Assembly: GCA_047605645.1 (NCBI GenBank) | Contig: JASGFJ010000010.1 | Span: 1 to 64,000 of the forward strand | Direction: 5' to 3' | From: UBA1309 sp047605645 | Lineage (GTDB): Bacteria; Bacteroidota; Bacteroidia; Bacteroidales; Dysgonomonadaceae | Length of the DNA: 64,000 nt | Shown here: positions 8,523 through 17,268 of the stretch, in pieces | Position numbering within the stretch: the first letter of the stretch is position 1 | Layout: each line of letters begins with the position of its first letter | Made by a program: the position numbers and the translations under genes | The notes under the pieces: model-generated | What the model was told of the DNA's origin: nothing | The model's database searches: none | Seen by the model: the letters and a program-made list of their open reading frames with translations, nothing else

Positions 8523-8538
8523 TTTCGGGCTGTTCAAC

Positions 8539-10380
8539 TTATTTTTTTTTCGTTTTTACTACATTTTCCATCTTGCCGATTGTATCCACAGTCACCTCGT
8601 AGAGTTTGTCCATAGCGTCGGCAGTTTCGGCGGGAGCATATCTGGCAAATTCACTGGTATCGAGAATATAAAGGAAATTCTCTTTCAACTGTTCGTCTGC
8701 ACCGAATTTCGTCAATTCCAGATCGATGTTGTCTCTGTTGAGGTTGGCAACCGGGATTGAAAGTTTATCGCTGAGATATCCCCAGACAGCGCGCAATACT
8801 TCTTCGTAGAATTTTCCTTTGTCTTGAGTCTGCAGATATTTCTTCGCTTGTTTCAATCGCTTGGAGGCCACTTTATTTGCCTTCTTGGTACGAACAAGAG
8901 CCAGGTTGGCATTTTCCCGGATTTGTTTACGGTAGATAATTGACAGAATGACAAAAAGAAGTGCCGGAAGGATGTATCCTAAATAGTAATACCATGATCC
9001 GAATACAAAGTCGTTAATACCTTTGAAGGTGTAAGGTGCTGTATTCATGTAATAAATATCCTGCAAGGCTTCCACATTGCGTTGGGAGCCGTAGTTCGAG
9101 GAACTGCCGCTACCGGCATTCGGATCTTTGTCCACTTTAAGCTTGAATTCAGGAGTGGACAATGTTTTGTAAGTACCGCTTCTTGTATCGAAATATGAAA
9201 ATGATACGGACGGTATCTTGTAATTACCTTCATAGCGGGGAATGAAAAGGTATTCAATTGTTTGGTTTCCCGACATTCCGTTTTCTGTTACGTGCAGGTT
9301 TTGAGTGACTTTCGGGTCATAGGTTTCCAACTCATTTGGAAAATCAAATTCCGGATTCCGAATTAGTTTGGTATTTCCTGTACCGGAAATAATCAATTTT
9401 ATCGTTACCGGTGAGTTGGCCTTCACGTGTGTTGAGGTAATAGACGATTGCAGCGAGAAACTACCTACTCCGTTGGAGAAGTCAGCCGGTTTCGGCGTCG
9501 GTAATGGCAATACCTGTATATTGATTGGTTTTGTGGTTACTGTTTTCTTAACAGCGGTCATCTCTTCTCCGAAGAACGTCCTTACACCCGAAGGTACCTG
9601 AAAGACCATCTCTATTTTTCCCTGAGGAATAACCAGAGAGCCTGCTCTTTGTGGAAAGAGCAATGTCTTTTTCAAATCGACGGCATAATAATTCTGTCCG
9701 TTGAAATGTTCCATCCTTAGCTGTTGGTTGGGAGGCATCTCAATGTCCTCTGCCATGAATCCTTCGAATTCGGGAAATTGAACTTTTCCGATGTCCTGAA
9801 CGCCAAGTTTGGTATAGAATCGGAAGGTAACCAAGAAAGCCTCTTGTTCGTGAACTTTTGTTTTGGTGATGATCGGACGGATAAATGCATCTCCCGGGCT
9901 TATCCCGCGTGGAGAGGACTGACTGCTTGGTTGTTGCATCATGTCGTCGGGATCGTCCGGTGCGCTTTGTTGTTGTCTTGCTCTGGCATTTTTGTCGGGC
10001 GGGAGTACTCTTATCTGTAATCCGTTTGAAGTGTACGTCCTGCCATTCACTTTGATGCTGGCCGCCGGAAGGCTATAAGTCCCTTCCGCCTTGGCCTGCA
10101 GAATGTAGATGTAAGAAATGGATGTTTCGGAAGACGACTTTCCATTAATGATGGAAGTACTGTAACTGGATGAAACCGAAGGTCCATAGAGAACGTCGAA
10201 TCCTTTGATGTTCTCCGGTCCTTTTAGGTCACTTCCTTCCGCATTCACTGTATAGGTCAGCCTGAATTGTTGGCCTTTTGCTATTGCAGACGGCGCACTC
10301 GCACGGAAAGAGACTTGAGCCCAACCATGAAAAGCACATGCTGCCAATAAAATAATAATTGCAAATATTTTCTTATTCAT
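8539..10380 (-). CDS. batD: BatD: oxygen-tolerance membrane protein
   Basis: A 613-residue protein with an N-terminal signal peptide (IIILLAACAFHGWAQ), a long periplasmic region of immunoglobulin-like beta domains, and one membrane segment at about 457-477 (YYLGYILPALLFVILSII). The cytoplasmic C-terminal tail is basic and helical. This is the BatD ('Oxygen tolerance', PF13584) layout and length. A Gln/Ser/Pro-rich linker lies near residues 130-160. It is flanked by batC and batE in one leftward operon. Exact function of the complex is not established. Confidence 0.9.
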   Translation of the reverse strand: MNKKIFAIIILLAACAFHGWAQVSFRASAPSAIAKGQQFRLTYTVNAEGSDLKGPENIKGFDVLYGPSVSSSYSTSIINGKSSSETSISYIYILQAKAEGTYSLPAASIKVNGRTYTSNGLQIRVLPPDKNARARQQQSAPDDPDDMMQQPSSQSSPRGISPGDAFIRPIITKTKVHEQEAFLVTFRFYTKLGVQDIGKVQFPEFEGFMAEDIEMPPNQQLRMEHFNGQNYYAVDLKKTLLFPQRAGSLVIPQGKIEMVFQVPSGVRTFFGEEMTAVKKTVTTKPINIQVLPLPTPKPADFSNGVGSFSLQSSITSTHVKANSPVTIKLIISGTGNTKLIRNPEFDFPNELETYDPKVTQNLHVTENGMSGNQTIEYLFIPRYEGNYKIPSVSFSYFDTRSGTYKTLSTPEFKLKVDKDPNAGSGSSSNYGSQRNVEALQDIYYMNTAPYTFKGINDFVFGSWYYYLGYILPALLFVILSIIYRKQIRENANLALVRTKKANKVASKRLKQAKKYLQTQDKGKFYEEVLRAVWGYLSDKLSIPVANLNRDNIDLELTKFGADEQLKENFLYILDTSEFARYAPAETADAMDKLYEVTVDTIGKMENVVKTKKK

Positions 10381-10438
10381 CTTTATCTACCAAGTAAAAT
10401 CGAAAATTTATCCGAAGTATCGTTCATTTACAACCGGA

Positions 10439-11188
10439 TTACCAGTCTTTGTTGTTCCGGCGGTTTTCATCATTTTTTTGCTTACGCTGACTCGCCTGCA
10501 TTTGTTGTACGCGTTGTTGGGTTTGCTTTTCATCCTGCTCAATCGCTTTCAGTAGTTGTTCGGCATTTCCCTGCGACATTTGTTCTTGTTTATCCTGATT
10601 ATTTTGTTTCTGCTGGTTTTTATTATCCTGTTTCTGATCTTTATTCTGATCCTGCTTTTGATCTTTGTTCTGTTTCTGATCTTTATTTTTATTCTTATCC
10701 TTGTTGTCTTTGTTACCGCCACCTTGATCCTGCTTCAACTTTTGAGCCACTGCCAGATTGTAACGGGTAGCATCGTCGGTTGGGTTGATTCTTAGAGACT
10801 GTTTATACGACTCAATGGCTTTGTCTATATCGTTTTTATGCAGATAAACATTCCCTATATTATGGAAGGCTTTACTCAAAGTCAACGGATTTGTCTTTTC
10901 CAGATTCAGAAAGCGTTGATATTCATTCAGGGCTTTGTCCCAACTTTGCTGTTTATAGTGAGTATTTGCCAGATTATAGATTGCCTCTTTAGAAGATGGA
11001 TTCACCTTCAATGCATCTTTATAGCGGTTTTCTGCCGTATTGTATTTTTGCTGACGATATTCCTTGTTTCCTTTTCGAATGTTTGTCCTTTCTGCTTTTT
11101 GAGCAAATGTACATACCGAAACAAAGAAGGATATGGTCACCAATATAACTTTGTTCATGTTGTTGCTGTGTTTTGATTTTCTTTTCAT
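10439..11188 (-). CDS. batC: BatC: TPR protein with Lys/Gln/Asn-rich repeat tail
   Basis: A 249-residue exported TPR protein. A signal peptide ends near ...VCTFAQ. Three to four TPR units span about residues 35-150 (EAIYNLANTHYKQQSWDKALNEYQRFL). A low-complexity stretch (KDQKQ/NKDQKQ repeats, about 157-205) and a charged Gln-rich C-terminus follow. ATGs at 11188 and at 11158 are both possible starts. The first leaves a 13-bp gap to batB, like the other junctions in the operon, and so was kept; the second gives a tighter signal peptide. It lies between batB and batD. Confidence 0.85.
   Translation of the reverse strand: MKRKSKHSNNMNKVILVTISFFVSVCTFAQKAERTNIRKGNKEYRQQKYNTAENRYKDALKVNPSSKEAIYNLANTHYKQQSWDKALNEYQRFLNLEKTNPLTLSKAFHNIGNVYLHKNDIDKAIESYKQSLRINPTDDATRYNLAVAQKLKQDQGGGNKDNKDKNKNKDQKQNKDQKQDQNKDQKQDNKNQQKQNNQDKQEQMSQGNAEQLLKAIEQDEKQTQQRVQQMQASQRKQKNDENRRNNKDW
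10562..10712 (-). repeat. Degenerate short repeats inside batC
   Basis: Degenerate tandem repeats around the unit CTGATCTTTATT (plus-strand view) encode the KDQKQ/NKDQKQ tract of BatC. Slippage here would change length in multiples of the repeat and could vary the protein between strains. Confidence 0.7.
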
Positions 11189-11201
11189 GCTCAGTTATAT
11201 T

Positions 11202-12224
11202 CTATTTAAAGAGGTGAATATTACGGAACAGTCTGTTCTTCTTATCGAAGACACAAACTTCAACAAGTAGCAAAATAAGCACGATCCATGCGAAAAACTG
11301 GAACTTCTCATCGTAGTCTGAATAAGCCACTCCATCCATTTCTTTTTTACGCAATTTGTCTAGTTGCTCTTGAATTGCTTTCAATGCCGAATTCGTATTG
11401 TCGGCGTGTGCGTAAAGTCCTTTACCAGCTTCTGCAATAGACTTACAGGTTGCTTCGTCGAGTTTCGATATAACAGTGTTTCCCTGATTGTCCTTGCGCA
11501 TTTCATTGCTGTTGGCAGAAACCGGGATGGGTGTTCCTCCCGTAGAGCCAATACCAATAACATTCACATGAATGCCTGCACTTCTTGCCTGCTTGGCTGC
11601 TTCCACGGCATCGCCTTCAAGGTTTTCACCATCGGTGATTACAACCATCGCTTTATCGATGTCTTTGTCGCTCGAAAAGCTTGATATTCCTAAGCTGATA
11701 GCGCTGCCAATAGCTGTTCCCTGCACCGGAACAAGTGATGGGTCGATTGTCTCCAAAAATAGTTTGGCGGACTGGGCGTCGGTTGTTAAAGGCAACTGCA
11801 CGTATGCTTCTCCCGCGAAAACGATAATGGCCACTTTGTCGTTGTTACGTTCGTCGATGATTTTACTCAGCATTTGTTTTGCTTTAGCCAAACGCGAAGG
11901 GGTAACATCCCGGGCAAGCATGGAGTTGGAAACGTCAATGGCGATGACCAGCTCAATCCCTTTTTTGTTTACCTTGTCCGCTTTGGTGCCGAACTGAGGA
12001 CGGGCAATCATTAGAATGCCGAATGTCAGGATGGCAAAAATCAGCCAAAATTTCAAATAAGAACGTTTCAACGACATCTCGGGCATCATCTGTTTTATCA
12101 GACCAAGATCGCCAAGTTTTTTGACCGTCTGCCTTTTTCTTATGTTTAGGAAAATGTAGATGAGAACCAAGACTGGCAGTCCCAGCAACAAATACAAATA
12201 TTCCGGATTACCGAATTTAAACAT
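11202..12224 (-). CDS. batB: BatB: von Willebrand factor A membrane protein
   Basis: A 340-residue protein with two N-terminal membrane segments (about 8-26 and 56-75), a central VWA domain (about 88-290) with the metal-ion-dependent adhesion site DVSNS near residue 97, and a C-terminal membrane segment (FFAWIVLILLLVEVCVF). This is the classic BatB layout, presenting a metal-binding VWA domain in the periplasm. It probably interacts with BatA and with the MoxR ATPase system. Junctions to batA (12 bp) and batC (13 bp) are tight, so co-transcription is near certain. Confidence 0.92.
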   Translation of the reverse strand: MFKFGNPEYLYLLLGLPVLVLIYIFLNIRKRQTVKKLGDLGLIKQMMPEMSLKRSYLKFWLIFAILTFGILMIARPQFGTKADKVNKKGIELVIAIDVSNSMLARDVTPSRLAKAKQMLSKIIDERNNDKVAIIVFAGEAYVQLPLTTDAQSAKLFLETIDPSLVPVQGTAIGSAISLGISSFSSDKDIDKAMVVITDGENLEGDAVEAAKQARSAGIHVNVIGIGSTGGTPIPVSANSNEMRKDNQGNTVISKLDEATCKSIAEAGKGLYAHADNTNSALKAIQEQLDKLRKKEMDGVAYSDYDEKFQFFAWIVLILLLVEVCVFDKKNRLFRNIHLFK

Positions 12225-12236
12225 GACCTCTATTCT

Positions 12237-13220
12237 TTATGGAATGTTTCTAAAATAAATTCTTCTAAGAAGGAATTCAGCCAATATCAAAGCTAAAGCT
12301 AGCAGAGCAAACGGTAGGAATAATTCTTCCCGTTTAGTGATTTTACTGACATTGATTCTGTATTTTTCCATCTTATCGATTTGCTCGTAAATATTTTTCA
12401 GACTCGCGTTGTTTGTCGCCCGGAAATATTCTCCGCCGGTGATGTTCGCAATCTGTGCCAATGTGTGTTCGTCGATATCCACCGGTACATTCTGGTAGCG
12501 GATTCCGTAAGGAGTCTGTACCGGAGCAGGTGCCGTTCCTCTGGAACCCACGCCAATGGTGTAGACTCGTATTCCGTAGGATTTGGCTAATTCTGCAGCA
12601 GTGAGGGGCGCAATTTGCCCGCGGTTGTTCGACCCATCCGTGAGCAGAATGATAACTCTCGATTTGGTCTTGCTATTTTTCAAACGGTTGACAGAATTTG
12701 CCAGCCCCAGTCCGATAGCTGTACCATCGTCAATCATTCCGTATTTGACTTCTTTCAAAAGATTGAGCAAAATGCCCTGATCGACCGTTAGGGGACATTG
12801 AGTAAAACTTTCTCCGGCAAAAATCACCAGGCCGATTTTATCTTTCGGGCGGTCATTGATAAATTCTGCAGCTACCTTCTTGGCTGCTTCCAGGCGATCC
12901 GGCTTAAAGTCGCGGGAAAGCATGGTGCCTGAAACGTCAAGTGCCAGCATAATGTCTATCCCTTCCGTGTTGGATTTCTCCCAGCTGTCGGTAGCCTGTG
13001 GACGTGCCAGCACAACGATAATGAGCGCGATGGATAAGAGTCGCAAGACAAAAGGCAGGTGACGGAGGCGTACTCGCATCCCGGGACGCATTTTTTCGAA
13101 TGACGCTGCTGTTGACAGATGAAAACTGGCTTGTGTCTTTCTGAGCTTGATAATATACCAGGCAATCAAAGGAACCAATAAAATAAGCAGTGTCAGATAT
13201 AATGGATTCGCAAATGTCAT
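12237..13220 (-). CDS. batA: BatA: von Willebrand factor A membrane protein
   Basis: A 327-residue paralogue of BatB with the same layout: two N-terminal membrane helices (LTLLILLVPLIAWYIIKL and LRLLSIALIIVVLARP), a VWA domain from about residue 88 with the MIDAS motif DVSGT and downstream TDGSNN, and a C-terminal helix near 305-320. VWA proteins coupled to MoxR ATPases are thought to act in assembly or metal insertion of envelope complexes. Bat operons in Bacteroides protect against oxygen. It is separated from the BatD-like gene by 12 bp. Confidence 0.92.
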   Translation of the reverse strand: MTFANPLYLTLLILLVPLIAWYIIKLRKTQASFHLSTAASFEKMRPGMRVRLRHLPFVLRLLSIALIIVVLARPQATDSWEKSNTEGIDIMLALDVSGTMLSRDFKPDRLEAAKKVAAEFINDRPKDKIGLVIFAGESFTQCPLTVDQGILLNLLKEVKYGMIDDGTAIGLGLANSVNRLKNSKTKSRVIILLTDGSNNRGQIAPLTAAELAKSYGIRVYTIGVGSRGTAPAPVQTPYGIRYQNVPVDIDEHTLAQIANITGGEYFRATNNASLKNIYEQIDKMEKYRINVSKITKREELFLPFALLALALILAEFLLRRIYFRNIP

Positions 13221-13232
13221 AATTCAACTTTT

Positions 13233-14318
13233 TTATTTCCGATTGAAACGGGTTGCATCTTCACTTTTTTCCGGATTTTTTGTCTCCTGATTTTCTTCTG
13301 ACTCAGGATCGGCTCCCTCTTCCGGCTGTTTCACTTCTTCCACCTTCGTTTGATTGATGAATAAATAAGCATTCATTAAGCTTAAATCGTTTTCATCAGG
13401 AAGTGGATGATATTTCGCAAACTTGACCAAATCGGCAAGTTTCAGGATTTGTTTCAGGCTCTCTACCGGAGAATCAACATCTGCTACCAGACGTAGGGAT
13501 GCAATAATTTCGTCGGATGTCTTTTCAAATGAATTTACACCGTACCGATCTTCAATGTATTCACGTAATGTGTCGGTCAGTTCGGTAAAATATTCTTTTT
13601 CGAGACCTTGTTGCCAGATTTTCTTCGATTTGATTTCGTCCAGGGCTTTCAGGGCAAGTACATGAGGTGGAAGTACCACTGCCGGTTTGAAGAAATACCC
13701 TTTCTGTTTTTTTCGGCGGTAGAGATAAATAAGTGCCACAATGAGACCTAACAAAATGACAATAAGCAGAGCAATTAAGAAATAGATCAGGAAATCTGTC
13801 CAGACAAACGGTGCACTGAGTATGTCTTTAATGTCTCTGATTTTCAGTTTTTCGAAATCGAGAGACTTTTCTTTCTGTCCTTTGATTTGTGCCAGATACT
13901 GCATCGTGGAATCGGATAACTGCACGGAGCTAACCTTCAGACCGAACCCGTTCGAACGAAGGGTGTCTTTTCCGTCAAGTACCGGAATGTAATCCACATG
14001 GTAGAGTGTCGAATCGAAGGAGGTGAGAATGTACTTTTGGGTGATTGTCATGACCTGATTGTCTCTGAGGGTGTCAGGTTTCATCATTCCCAGCACTTCA
14101 ATACCTTCCACAAGTTTCCCCTTGAAAACAGGAAATGTTACCTGATGGCCTTTCGGTACAAATGCCTTCACACTCAGAATAGCCTGTTGTCCGATTTTTA
14201 TTTCGGCCGGTTCAACGGTTACGTTGACAGTCGTTTTTTGAGCAAACGACAAACGCCCGCAGAAGATGAACAGCAGGATTAGCGTGTATTTAATACCTAA
14301 ATGTCTATTTTTTGTCAT
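13233..14318 (-). CDS. BatD-like single-span membrane protein of the bat operon
   Basis: A 361-residue protein with a signal peptide (FIFCGRLSFAQ), a periplasmic beta-sandwich region about 30-140 that starts much like BatD (VNVTVEPAEIKIGQQAIL), one membrane helix at about 178-200 and a cytoplasmic helical domain of about 100 residues. The tail is acidic (EEGADPESEENQETKN). It occupies the usual position between the DUF58 and batA genes in Bacteroidales bat operons, where it is normally annotated as hypothetical. A role as a cytoplasm-to-periplasm connector is inferred from topology only. Confidence 0.75.
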   Translation of the reverse strand: MTKNRHLGIKYTLILLFIFCGRLSFAQKTTVNVTVEPAEIKIGQQAILSVKAFVPKGHQVTFPVFKGKLVEGIEVLGMMKPDTLRDNQVMTITQKYILTSFDSTLYHVDYIPVLDGKDTLRSNGFGLKVSSVQLSDSTMQYLAQIKGQKEKSLDFEKLKIRDIKDILSAPFVWTDFLIYFLIALLIVILLGLIVALIYLYRRKKQKGYFFKPAVVLPPHVLALKALDEIKSKKIWQQGLEKEYFTELTDTLREYIEDRYGVNSFEKTSDEIIASLRLVADVDSPVESLKQILKLADLVKFAKYHPLPDENDLSLMNAYLFINQTKVEEVKQPEEGADPESEENQETKNPEKSEDATRFNRK

Positions 14319-14378
14319 AATTTCACGGATGAAATTCTTTTCTTATATCTGTAATCTTATTAATGGTCAGACTGTGAG

Positions 14379-15248
14379 TCAGCTTCTTTTTTTGAAAAGA
14401 AGAAGCAGCGCTTTCACATAGTCTTCGTCCGTTCGCACCGAAACACTGTCTACACGACTTCGGTTGAAAGAATCAAGCATCTTTGTCTGGCGCGTATTCC
14501 ACCATTTTTCGTAATGGGAGCGAACCTTTTTGCTGGATGTATCGATCCACCTTTCAGCTCCGTTTTCAGAGTCTTCCACTTTCATGAGCCCGACGTTCGG
14601 CAGTGATGTCTCCAGCTTGTCATAGACTTGCACAGCTACGATATCGTGTTTCCGGTTGGCAATGGTCAGAGCATCTTTGAATTCTTTGTTGTCGATAAAG
14701 TCGGAAATAACAAAGGCTGTACATCTTTTCTTGATGACGTTGGTCAGGTATTTCAGCACCATCTGCAAGTCGGTGCGGGAATTGTCAGCTTCAAAGTTGA
14801 TGAGTTCCCGGATAATAAACAAGATATGTTTTTTTCCTTTTTTCGGAGGAATAAATTTTTCGATTTTGTCTGAGAAAAATATTACACCGATTTTATCATT
14901 GTTTTGGATAGCTGAAAAAGCCAGTGTGGCAGCTATTTCAGTGACACAATCCCGTTTGAGCATGTTGACAGAGCCGAAACCTAGACTGTTGGAAACATCA
15001 ATAAGCAGCATGGATGTAAGTTCTCGTTCTTCCTCGAAGACTTTGATGTAGGCTTTGTTGTGACGCGCTGTCACGTTCCAGTCTATGTCGCGGACATCGT
15101 CTCCGTATTGGTATTCCCGCACTTCCGAGAATGCCATCCCGCGGCCTTTGAACGCTGAATGATATTGTCCGGCAAAGATATTGCGTGACAAACCACGCGT
15201 TTTTATTTCAATACGACGGACTTTTTTTAATAATTCACTTGTCTCCAT
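14379..15248 (-). CDS. DUF58 domain protein of the MoxR/bat operon
   Basis: The DUF58 core is plain: AFSEVREYQYGDDVRDIDWNVTAR, then the VWA-like LLIDVSNSLGFGS. The ATG at 15248 (METSELLKKVRRIEI) gives 289 residues and matches the family N-terminus; a longer reading from 15284 adds 12 residues that do not look like the family. No membrane segments, so cytoplasmic. DUF58 proteins are encoded next to MoxR ATPases and carry VWA-like folds; they are proposed partners or clients of MoxR. Lies between moxR and the BatD-like gene. Confidence 0.9.
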   Translation of the reverse strand: METSELLKKVRRIEIKTRGLSRNIFAGQYHSAFKGRGMAFSEVREYQYGDDVRDIDWNVTARHNKAYIKVFEEERELTSMLLIDVSNSLGFGSVNMLKRDCVTEIAATLAFSAIQNNDKIGVIFFSDKIEKFIPPKKGKKHILFIIRELINFEADNSRTDLQMVLKYLTNVIKKRCTAFVISDFIDNKEFKDALTIANRKHDIVAVQVYDKLETSLPNVGLMKVEDSENGAERWIDTSSKKVRSHYEKWWNTRQTKMLDSFNRSRVDSVSVRTDEDYVKALLLLFKKRS

Positions 15249-15330
15249 AAATGATAATCTGCTAATAGTTTGATGTGCCAACATGCCGATAGCAACACAT
15301 TGGCATATTCATTCGTTTCCCAATCAGCAA

Positions 15331-16326
15331 TTAAGGTACTTCAACTTTGTTCAGTATTTCGCTGATAATTTCTTCCGAAGTTACATTGTTCGCTTCCGCT
15401 TCGTAAGTTAATCCGATACGGTGACGAAGTACATCGTGGCAAACGGCACGAATATCTTCCGGAATGACATATCCTCTGTGTTTGATGAAAGCATAAGCGC
15501 GTGCAGCCAAAGCTAAGCTGATGGATGCACGTGGAGATGCTCCAAATCCGATCATGCCTTTTAGGGAAGCTAGGCCGTTTTCTTCAGGGAAACGGGTCGA
15601 GAAAACGATGTCGACAATGTATTTTTCTATTTTTTCATCCAGATACACATCACGCACGACGTCGCGTGCTGCCAGAATTTCCTCAGCCTTAAGCACCGGC
15701 TTAATTGCTTCAAATTCAGCATTGATATTCTGGCGCAAAATTCGTTTTTCTTCCTCCTTTGTCGGGTAGTTGATGACAACCTTCATCATGAAACGGTCTA
15801 CCTGCGCTTCCGGAAGCGGGTAGGTCCCTTCTTGTTCGATAGGGTTTTGTGTTGCCATTACCAGAAATGGTTTCGGCAGTTTATATGTCTTTTCACCGAT
15901 AGTCACCTGACGTTCCTGCATGGCTTCCAGCAAAGCACTTTGCACTTTGGCCGGAGCACGGTTAATTTCGTCGGCAAGTACGAAGTTGGAGAATACAGGG
16001 CCTTGTTTTACAGAAAATTCTTCCGTCTTCTGGCTGTAAATCATGGTTCCAACCACATCGGCAGGAAGCAGGTCAGGCGTAAACTGAATACGCTGATATT
16101 TAGCATCAATCAAGGAAGCAAGGGTTTTAATGGCTAATGTTTTTGCTAGCCCGGGCACCCCTTCCAGAAGAATATGTCCGTCAGACAGCAGTCCGATCAT
16201 TAACGATTCTACCAGGTGTTTCTGACCAACTATCACTTTATCCATTCCTAAAGTGATTAAATTGATGAAAGAACTTTGTCTTTCAATTCTTTCATTAAGT
16301 TCTCTTATATCCACACTTTGGTTCAT
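15331..16326 (-). CDS. moxR: MoxR-family AAA+ ATPase
   Basis: First gene of the bat operon. The 331-residue AAA+ protein has Walker A GVPGLAKT (about 55-62), Walker B VLADEINRAPAKVQSALLEAMQE and sensor ATQNPIEQEGTYPLPEAQVDRF. MoxR ATPases work as chaperones with VWA-domain proteins to mature or activate target complexes. The targets here are probably BatA, BatB and the DUF58 protein encoded downstream. Cytoplasmic. The start ATG lies at the right edge of the operon, with a possible promoter about 60 bp upstream. Confidence 0.93.
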   Translation of the reverse strand: MNQSVDIRELNERIERQSSFINLITLGMDKVIVGQKHLVESLMIGLLSDGHILLEGVPGLAKTLAIKTLASLIDAKYQRIQFTPDLLPADVVGTMIYSQKTEEFSVKQGPVFSNFVLADEINRAPAKVQSALLEAMQERQVTIGEKTYKLPKPFLVMATQNPIEQEGTYPLPEAQVDRFMMKVVINYPTKEEEKRILRQNINAEFEAIKPVLKAEEILAARDVVRDVYLDEKIEKYIVDIVFSTRFPEENGLASLKGMIGFGASPRASISLALAARAYAFIKHRGYVIPEDIRAVCHDVLRHRIGLTYEAEANNVTSEEIISEILNKVEVP

Positions 16327-16935
16327 AAGATTATCAATTTAAATTTGATTATGTTACTTTTTTATTGTTTCGAGATTTGACTGCACAAAAATATAAATGT
16401 TAAATTTGAATGTTAGTATTTTGCAGTTAAAAAAGATTAAGTTTCCTTTCTGCTTTCTTATAAGAAATAAAAGCTTCAGAAGATGTTTCTGATGTCGTTA
16501 TGTGTTTTCCATGGATATATTCGTTTGTTTTGTATAAGATTATGCGGATGTGAATATCTTTTGTTTTTCAAAAAGTTTAATATCTGAGGCAAGGAGGTTT
16601 ATTTGTAGAGAAAGCTTAGTGGCGGATATGCCTCTTGGTCGTTCTCGGGTATGATTTGATGTCGACTATGCCTGCTCTTTTATCTAACCTGAAGAGAATG
16701 AGCTTTCTGAAGTGCATACGCGAGTGAGGGTGACAGTCTGTTTGCCTGTGTAGAGAATATGCAGAAACGAGAGGAATACATCGCGGAACGGGAGAAATAA
16801 GCAGCAAGGCTGGGATGTGTCAGCTAATGCTTGGAATCACTTGTTTTGGTAAAAAACATAAACTATTTTGCGTCCTCGTTTTTATTCTTTATTATCTTTG
16901 TCGGCAAATAAGTTCTTTTCTATACCGATCATTTA
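16327..16935. other. 600-bp intergenic region between moxR and the riboswitch
   Basis: No convincing gene: the short open frames here lack recognisable protein character. It holds a possible leftward -7 box (TATTTTTG on the minus strand, 16386-16393) for the bat operon with no clear -33, and at its right end the promoter of the riboswitch transcript. I see nothing else in it. Confidence 0.5.
16867..16900 (+). promoter_or_regulatory. Promoter upstream of the cobalamin riboswitch
   Basis: TTTG (16867-16870) and TATCTTTG (16893-16900) with a 22-bp spacer match the Bacteroidota promoter. Transcription would begin near 16907, about 30 bases before the riboswitch, so the aptamer is at the 5' end of the transcript. 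Confidence 0.7.
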
Positions 16936-17103
16936 TCGAGGTGCCTGAGGCTATGCCGAAGGAGAATAGGGAATCACGTGTAAATCGTGAACTGTCGCGC
17001 AACTGTAGATCGCCACTTAAAAAGTTTTGGCAATTAGTCCACTGTCTTCATCTTCAGAGATGGGAAGGATGTCAAAAACGGCGAAAGTCAGGATACCTGC
17101 CCC
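16936..17103 (+). promoter_or_regulatory. Cobalamin (AdoCbl) riboswitch aptamer
   Basis: The conserved elements of the cobalamin riboswitch appear in order: GGTGCCTGAGGC (from 16939), AATAGGGAATC (from 16974), GCGCAACTGTAG (from 16997), GCCACT (from 17011), CCACTG (from 17039), TGGGAAGG (17061-17068) and the closing AGTCAGGATACCTGCC (17086-17101). The AGGGAA and GCAACTGTA blocks and the 3' AGxCAGGAxACCTGCC block are diagnostic of the family (B12 box). It is on the plus strand and reads into the ThrE-like transporter genes, whose first ATG is 166 bases downstream. Confidence 0.92.
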
Positions 17104-17154
17104 GATGAGAGTTGACAAAATGCTTCGCGATAAAGCTGTTGGTCTTCGCCGTTT
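17076..17154 (+). promoter_or_regulatory. Possible riboswitch expression platform
   Basis: AAACGGCGAA (17076-17085), just before the terminal aptamer box, is exactly complementary to TTCGCCGTTT (17145-17154), 42 bases after the aptamer end. Such pairing would compete with the 3' side of the aptamer, as expected for a switching helix. No U-run follows, so control would be by translation or by Rho rather than by an intrinsic terminator. Confidence 0.45.
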
Positions 17155-17268
17155 CTCCTATTCTTTAACAGATAACACCGGAGCGGTTGAAATTTTACAA
17201 GTTATTTTATTGCTGCATTTTGGGTATCAGAGCTTTCTCAAGGTCGAATAATATTAAAAAAAGAGAAA

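Noticed and set aside
16815..17108. 97-residue open frame upstream of the ThrE genes
   Set aside because: It is the translated shadow of the cobalamin riboswitch. Conserved RNA elements lie in it, and the protein looks random.
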